Positions 59,622-64,000 of a stretch of 64,000 nt of DNA are shown one piece after another. Origin of the DNA: an uncultured Pelagibacteraceae bacterium. GTDB taxonomy: Bacteria > Pseudomonadota > Alphaproteobacteria > Pelagibacterales > Pelagibacteraceae. Position 1 is the stretch's first letter. The number at the start of each line of letters is the position of its first letter. Position numbers and translations under genes: made by a program. The DNA lies in NCBI GenBank assembly GCA_902622955.1, contig CACNRP010000002.1:53502-117501 (forward strand). Reading direction: 5' to 3'. The notes beneath the pieces are model-generated. The model did not search any database. It had not been told where the DNA came from and worked only from the letters and a program-made list of their open reading frames with translations.

Positions 59622-61156
59622 TGAAAAAGATCAAAACAGCTCTTATTTCTGTGTCTGATAAAAAAAACTTAAAACCACTCCTAAATATTTTAAAAAAAAT
59701 CAAAGTAAAAATAATTAGTTCTGGTGGCACCTATAAGGAAATTAAAAGATTAAAATTTAAATGTGAAGAAGTATCCAAATTTACAAATTCTCCAGAAATT
59801 TTGGATGGTAGAGTTAAAACTCTTCACCCAAAAATACATGCTGGTATTTTAAATCAAAGAGAGAAAAAATCTCATTTAAAGGATTTAAAAAATCATAATT
59901 TTGAAAATATTGATTTAGTAATTGTAAATTTTTATCCATTTGAAAACGCTTTAAAAAAAACAAATAACTACAAAAAAATAATAGAAAATATAGATGTGGG
60001 TGGTCCTACAATGGTAAGATCCGCAGCTAAAAACTTTAATGATGTAACTGTGATTACATCTACAGACCAGTACGATGAATTAATTAAAGAACTTAAAAAA
60101 TATAAAGGATCTACTTCCTTAAATTTTAGAGAAAAACTATCAAGAACAGCATTTACTGAAACAGCTTATTATGATTCTGTAATTTCGAATTATTTTAATA
60201 AGCAGACAAATACCATTTTCCCTAAAAAGAAAACTTTTCAAGGAAATTTAATTGGGCAACTTAGGTATGGAGAAAATCCGCATCAAATAGGTGCAATTTA
60301 TTCGACTAGTTCAGGTATTGACTTAAAACAAATTCATGGAAAGCATCTTAGTTACAACAATTATAACGACATTTTTAGTGCTCTTTCGGTTTCAAGATCT
60401 TTACCAAAAGGTAAGGGAACTGTCATAATAAAACATTCAAATCCTTGTGGTGTTTCCATAAAAAGTAATCATTTAGAGAGCTATAAATCTGCTCTTTCAT
60501 GTGATCCTGTAAGTGCTTTTGGTGGAATAGTTTCTTTTAATTTTAAAGTTAAAAAAAATTTAGCTATGGAATTAGATAAGTTGTTTTTTGAAGTAATTAT
60601 TGCAAATGGATTTGATAATAGTGCTGTCAAAATACTAAAAAGAAAAAAAAACTTAAGATTAATTGATGGAACAAATTATAAATCAGAAGAATTTCTCAAG
60701 TTTGTATCATTTAATCAAAATATAATAGTTCAATCAGAAGACACAAATTCATTTTCAAATAAAAATTTTAAAATTGTCTCAAAACGAAGGCCATCGTCAA
60801 AACAATTTAAAGACCTTGTTTTTGCTTTTAACGTATGTAGACATGTTAAATCAAATGCAATAGTATTGGCATCTAATGAGACAACTGTAGGAATAGGTTC
60901 GGGTCAACCGAGTAGGTTAGATAGTTGTCAAATAGCAATAAATAAATTAAAAAAATTTAATCTTAAAACAGATAAATTAGTTGCTGCTTCAGATGCCTTT
61001 TTTCCTTTTGTAGATGGTATTGAAAAATTGGTACAGCATGGTGTTAAAGCAATAGTTCAGCCATTTGGATCAATAAGAGATAAAGAAATAATTAAATATG
61101 CAAATGAAACTGACACGGTGCTACTTTTTTCAAGCACGAGACACTTTAAACATTAG
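59621..61156 (+). CDS. purH: Bifunctional AICAR formyltransferase/IMP cyclohydrolase
   Basis: ALISVSDKKNL, SSGGTYKEI, LDGRVKTLHPKIHAGIL, KHSNPCGVS. Confidence 0.96.
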   Translation: MKKIKTALISVSDKKNLKPLLNILKKIKVKIISSGGTYKEIKRLKFKCEEVSKFTNSPEILDGRVKTLHPKIHAGILNQREKKSHLKDLKNHNFENIDLVIVNFYPFENALKKTNNYKKIIENIDVGGPTMVRSAAKNFNDVTVITSTDQYDELIKELKKYKGSTSLNFREKLSRTAFTETAYYDSVISNYFNKQTNTIFPKKKTFQGNLIGQLRYGENPHQIGAIYSTSSGIDLKQIHGKHLSYNNYNDIFSALSVSRSLPKGKGTVIIKHSNPCGVSIKSNHLESYKSALSCDPVSAFGGIVSFNFKVKKNLAMELDKLFFEVIIANGFDNSAVKILKRKKNLRLIDGTNYKSEEFLKFVSFNQNIIVQSEDTNSFSNKNFKIVSKRRPSSKQFKDLVFAFNVCRHVKSNAIVLASNETTVGIGSGQPSRLDSCQIAINKLKKFNLKTDKLVAASDAFFPFVDGIEKLVQHGVKAIVQPFGSIRDKEIIKYANETDTVLLFSSTRHFKH

Positions 61157-61490
61157 CTATTTTATCTATTTTTGCTGCAAGGATAAAATCACTTTCAGCT
61201 AAACCTTTTATCGCGTGTGTAAATATTTTGATTCTCGCATAACCCCATCCAAACCACAAATCAGGATGATGACCTTCTGCTTCGGCAATTTCACCAACTT
61301 TATTTACAAAATTTTGGCTTTTTAAAAAATTATCAAATTTAAAATTTTTAATTAAGTGAAATCCATCAATCTTATCCTCTAAAACTTGCCAGCCATCAAC
61401 TTTTTTTAAATATTTGTGAATTTCATCTGCGTTAAAAGGAGCAATATTTCCCTCACATGGTATACATTTTTTGTTTGCTAAATCAGACAT
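61146..61490 (-). CDS. Pterin-4a-carbinolamine dehydratase family
   Basis: DGWQVLEDKIDGFHLIKNFKF, EAEGHHPDLWFGWGYARIKIFTHAIKGL. Confidence 0.92.
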   Translation of the reverse strand: MSDLANKKCIPCEGNIAPFNADEIHKYLKKVDGWQVLEDKIDGFHLIKNFKFDNFLKSQNFVNKVGEIAEAEGHHPDLWFGWGYARIKIFTHAIKGLAESDFILAAKIDKIANV

Positions 61491-61492
61491 AA

Positions 61493-62626
61493 TTAATTTT
61501 TAAAAATATTAAAAAGTTTTTTAGTAATTATTTTCCAATTATAATTGTCATGAACATAATTCATAGCTTTTATTTCCTCATATTCTTTTTTTTTTAACAA
61601 AACATTTGTAATACAGGTAATTAATGAGTCTAGGTTTGGCTCTAAATAAGTCTTGTTTTTTTTATTTACTATTTTGCTTTCGATTTGCAATCCAAGACAT
61701 TGATCAAAATAATCATCTGTAGATCCTCCTTTGGTAATTACTATGGGTACTCCAGTTGCAGCTGCCTCGAGAGGTGTCATGTTAAATCCCTCAGCTCTAT
61801 ATGGAGAAACATAACAATCAGATATATTGTAAATATCATTCAAATCAGATAACTTTAAATTTTTAGAGATTATAATTATATCTTTTATATAATTTTCTTT
61901 TAATAAATTTGAGTATTTAGAATTTTTCATTTTACTTAAATATTGAGATGCATAAATTTCAAATAAATTACTTTGATCTTTTAAAATCAGTTTCAAATTT
62001 TTAAACTTTTCTTTTAAAATAAAATAAGCAACTAATAAAAAGTCAATTCCTTTATTTTCTGTCATCGCACCAATGTTTGAAATAACCAGGTCATCTTCAT
62101 TAAGACCCAAGTTATTTCTAATTTTTTTTCTTTTATCTTTATTAATTTTATAAAAACTTTTTGAATCAACACCATTTGGAACAACAGAAATTTGATTTGA
62201 AGAAAAACCTGAGTTTAAAAAACCTTTTTTAGACCATTCCGAAGGTGTAATTATATTTACAAATGAATAATCAATATTTTCATGTCTTTTTTCTAAGTAA
62301 AGACCATCTATATTTTGATATTCAGAAGTACCATAAACAAATAACTTTTTTGATTTACTTATTTCAAAATTATACGGAAATGAAATTCTAAATATAATAT
62401 CAAAAAATTCGCCTTCAAGCGGAGATTCAATGCTATCTATAATTAAATTTTCTTCTTCTAAAAAACCATTAGAATTTTCTAACTCATTCCACTTAGAATT
62501 ACCAAATTCTATATCTTTATGTTTCAATTCAACGGGAAGTTTTTTAAATTCTATTAATTGTTTTTGATTAACAATTGCATAAGAATGATTAATTTTTCTC
62601 CAACCTTCAACACAAAGTTTTGTCAT
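61493..62626 (-). CDS. Glycosyltransferase group 1 (GT4-like)
   Basis: YVSPYRAEGFNMTPLEAAATGVPIVITKGG; start corrected from 62677 to 62626 because the 5' part lies in tRNA. Confidence 0.85.
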   Translation of the reverse strand: MTKLCVEGWRKINHSYAIVNQKQLIEFKKLPVELKHKDIEFGNSKWNELENSNGFLEEENLIIDSIESPLEGEFFDIIFRISFPYNFEISKSKKLFVYGTSEYQNIDGLYLEKRHENIDYSFVNIITPSEWSKKGFLNSGFSSNQISVVPNGVDSKSFYKINKDKRKKIRNNLGLNEDDLVISNIGAMTENKGIDFLLVAYFILKEKFKNLKLILKDQSNLFEIYASQYLSKMKNSKYSNLLKENYIKDIIIISKNLKLSDLNDIYNISDCYVSPYRAEGFNMTPLEAAATGVPIVITKGGSTDDYFDQCLGLQIESKIVNKKNKTYLEPNLDSLITCITNVLLKKKEYEEIKAMNYVHDNYNWKIITKKLFNIFKN

Positions 62627-62632
62627 CAATTT

Positions 62633-62707
62633 TGGAGCGGGCAAAGGGGGTCGAACCCTCGACCTTCTCGTTGGCAACGAGACGCTCTACCACTGAGCTA
62701 TGCCCGC
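62633..62707 (-). tRNA. tRNA-Gly(GCC), CCA encoded
   Basis: GCGGGCATAGCTCAGTGGTAGAGCGTCTCGTTGCCAACGAGAAGGTCGAGGGTTCGACCCCCTTTGCCCGCTCCA; cloverleaf arms pair. Confidence 0.97.
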
Positions 62708-62843
62708 CTTTATATAATTCTTAAAATTAGTGCTTTTTTAAATATTAAGCAATAGACAAAATAATTTAAAGTTTGATCGATCATTTGAAGTTGTGACAAA
62801 CTTAAATGTTATAAAAAATTAAATATGATATATTTTAAAAAAA

Positions 62844-63488
62844 ATGAATATAGAAAATCTTCCAAATAAAATTCCAGTATTCCCTTTAAGTAACTTTATA
62901 ATTTTTCCCAAAACAACAGTTCCGCTAAATATTTTTGAACCTCGTTACATTGATATGATAAATGATAGTATGAAATCCAATAAGATGATTGGAATAATAC
63001 AACCTAAAAATTCTAAAAATAAACAATTACAACCTGAATTACACGAGGTTGGTTGTCTTGGAAAGATTGTTAGCTTTAAAGAAACTGAAGATGGCAGATT
63101 TTTCATTGAATTGAATGGGTTAATAAGATTTAAAAAAATCAAAGAAATAATCACTGATAATAAATACAGAATCTTAGAGGTAAATTTTAAAGATTTCTAC
63201 AATGATCTAAGCAATGAAAAAGAAAATTTAAAATTTTCAGATCTTGAGTTAGTTTTTAAGGATATAAAATCTTTGTTTGAAAAAAGAGGCTTTATAATAA
63301 ATTGGAAAGCATTAGAAAAACAAAGTCTTGACGAAACAATTAACGCACTTGCAATGGCTTCCCCTTTTTCTTTAGAGGAAAAACAAGTTTTATTAGAGGC
63401 AAAAAACTTAGATATAAGAAAAAATAAAATTTCCCAAATACTAAATACTTATACCTTTGATGATTATAACAATACAACAATTCAATAA
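62844..63488 (+). CDS. LON peptidase substrate-binding domain protein
   Basis: IPVFPLSNFIIFPKTTVPLNIFEPRYIDMINDSM, GCLGKIVSFKETEDGRFFI. Confidence 0.92.
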   Translation: MNIENLPNKIPVFPLSNFIIFPKTTVPLNIFEPRYIDMINDSMKSNKMIGIIQPKNSKNKQLQPELHEVGCLGKIVSFKETEDGRFFIELNGLIRFKKIKEIITDNKYRILEVNFKDFYNDLSNEKENLKFSDLELVFKDIKSLFEKRGFIINWKALEKQSLDETINALAMASPFSLEEKQVLLEAKNLDIRKNKISQILNTYTFDDYNNTTIQ

Positions 63489-63489
63489 A

Positions 63490-64000
63490 TTATAGATTTA
63501 TTCCTTTATCGGCAAATTGAGTAAAAATTTTATTCAAATAAGGGTTCTTTCCTAAAAGTTTTACTGACTTGGTAAAAACACTACTATCTAGTTTCCTCTC
63601 AAAATTAAAAAATTCATGAATAAAATCTATACCATTCGAAAAAATATAATTTTTATGTTTTAATTTTTTTTCAAATTGACTATTAACAGAACTATCAAGA
63701 TCTAAACCTAAATCGATTTTTTCTTTAATTATGTTAATCAACACAACGAGATCCCTTATCGTCATATTAAAGCCTTGTCCAGCAAGAGGATGTATTCTAT
63801 GAAGTAGGTCTCCAAAAGCTAAAATATTTTTGTGATAGTAATTTCTTAAAATAATAGATTTTAAGTTAAAATTTTCTAATTTTTCTATACTTTTTATTTT
63901 ATATTTGAAATTATATAAATTAATCAATTGATCTAAATTTTCTTTATATTTATTTTTTGATTTATGAATTGAGAATACAATCGAAGTTTGATTTTTTGAA
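63490..64000 (-). CDS. UbiH/UbiF/COQ6-type FAD monooxygenase, N-terminus runs off right edge
   Basis: AFGDLLHRIHPLAGQGFNMTIRDL; frame stays open from 63927 to 64000. Confidence 0.87.
   Translation of the reverse strand, partial: SKNQTSIVFSIHKSKNKYKENLDQLINLYNFKYKIKSIEKLENFNLKSIILRNYYHKNILAFGDLLHRIHPLAGQGFNMTIRDLVVLINIIKEKIDLGLDLDSSVNSQFEKKLKHKNYIFSNGIDFIHEFFNFERKLDSSVFTKSVKLLGKNPYLNKIFTQFADKGINL

Noticed and set aside
62627-62677. N-terminal extension MPTRRSRVRPPLPAPKL of the glycosyltransferase
   Set aside because: Translated from the 3' half of tRNA-Gly; start moved to 62626
62558-62755. 65-aa plus ORF reading through the tRNA (GQRGSNPRPSRWQRDALPLSYARL)
   Set aside because: Common artefact of translating a tRNA antisense strand
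62768-62803. Inverted repeat aagtttg...caaactt with inner tgatcgatca palindrome upstream of the LON gene
   Set aside because: Short arms in very AT-rich spacer; not enough support beyond chance
1-64000. CRISPR arrays, IS elements, prophage genes, toxin-antitoxin pairs
   Set aside because: None recognised; no regularly spaced repeats, transposase, integrase or phage structural motifs. Poly-A/T runs are compositional

Overview
AT-rich, tightly packed alphaproteobacterial chromosome segment. Gene content, small spacers and overlapping starts/stops look like a streamlined marine SAR11/Pelagibacterales genome (inference from family content, not searched). No rRNA, CRISPR, prophage or IS element was seen. 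Main blocks: (1) 1-9 kb: two TRAP transporter sets (2-oxoacid/monocarboxylate-like, Tat-exported DctP) flanking an amidase. (2) 9-17 kb: a two-ATPase ABC importer resembling alphaproteobacterial glycerol-type systems, a Zn-alcohol dehydrogenase, and an AcoR/Fis-like regulator without an AAA+ domain. (3) 17-25 kb: hydroxyacid/oxoacid oxidoreductases, including tandem LldD-like paralogues. (4) 24.7-29.4 kb: cytochrome c maturation operon (ccmC-D-E-F-G-H) plus a PagL-like protein. (5) 29.5-35 kb: housekeeping genes. (6) 35.3-40.6 kb: a photolyase-centred cluster: apparently domain-permuted photolyase, glutamine amidotransferase, an unannotated DUF2256 ORF, FeS-BCP-type photolyase, SDR, DUF6356-like protein and a miniature AMP-binding protein. 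(7) 41.7-44.3 kb: AEC transporter, TauD-like dioxygenase and fluoroacetate-dehalogenase-like hydrolase. (8) 44.8-54 kb: folD, mscS, hemD, hemC, tsaD, FkbM pair, and acs with a Lys/Arg repeat tail. (9) 54.8-56.9 kb: DUF4212/VC_2705 symporter with leader hairpin and terminator. (10) 57-64 kb: rpe, heparinase-like, purH, PCD, glycosyltransferase, tRNA-Gly, LON-domain protein and a partial UbiH-like gene. The strongest leads are the photolyase cluster, a strand-resolved hairpin RNA upstream of ccmC, the asymmetric ABC ATPase pair, repeated hairpins between binding-protein and permease genes, and the repeat-encoded basic extension on acetyl-CoA synthetase.
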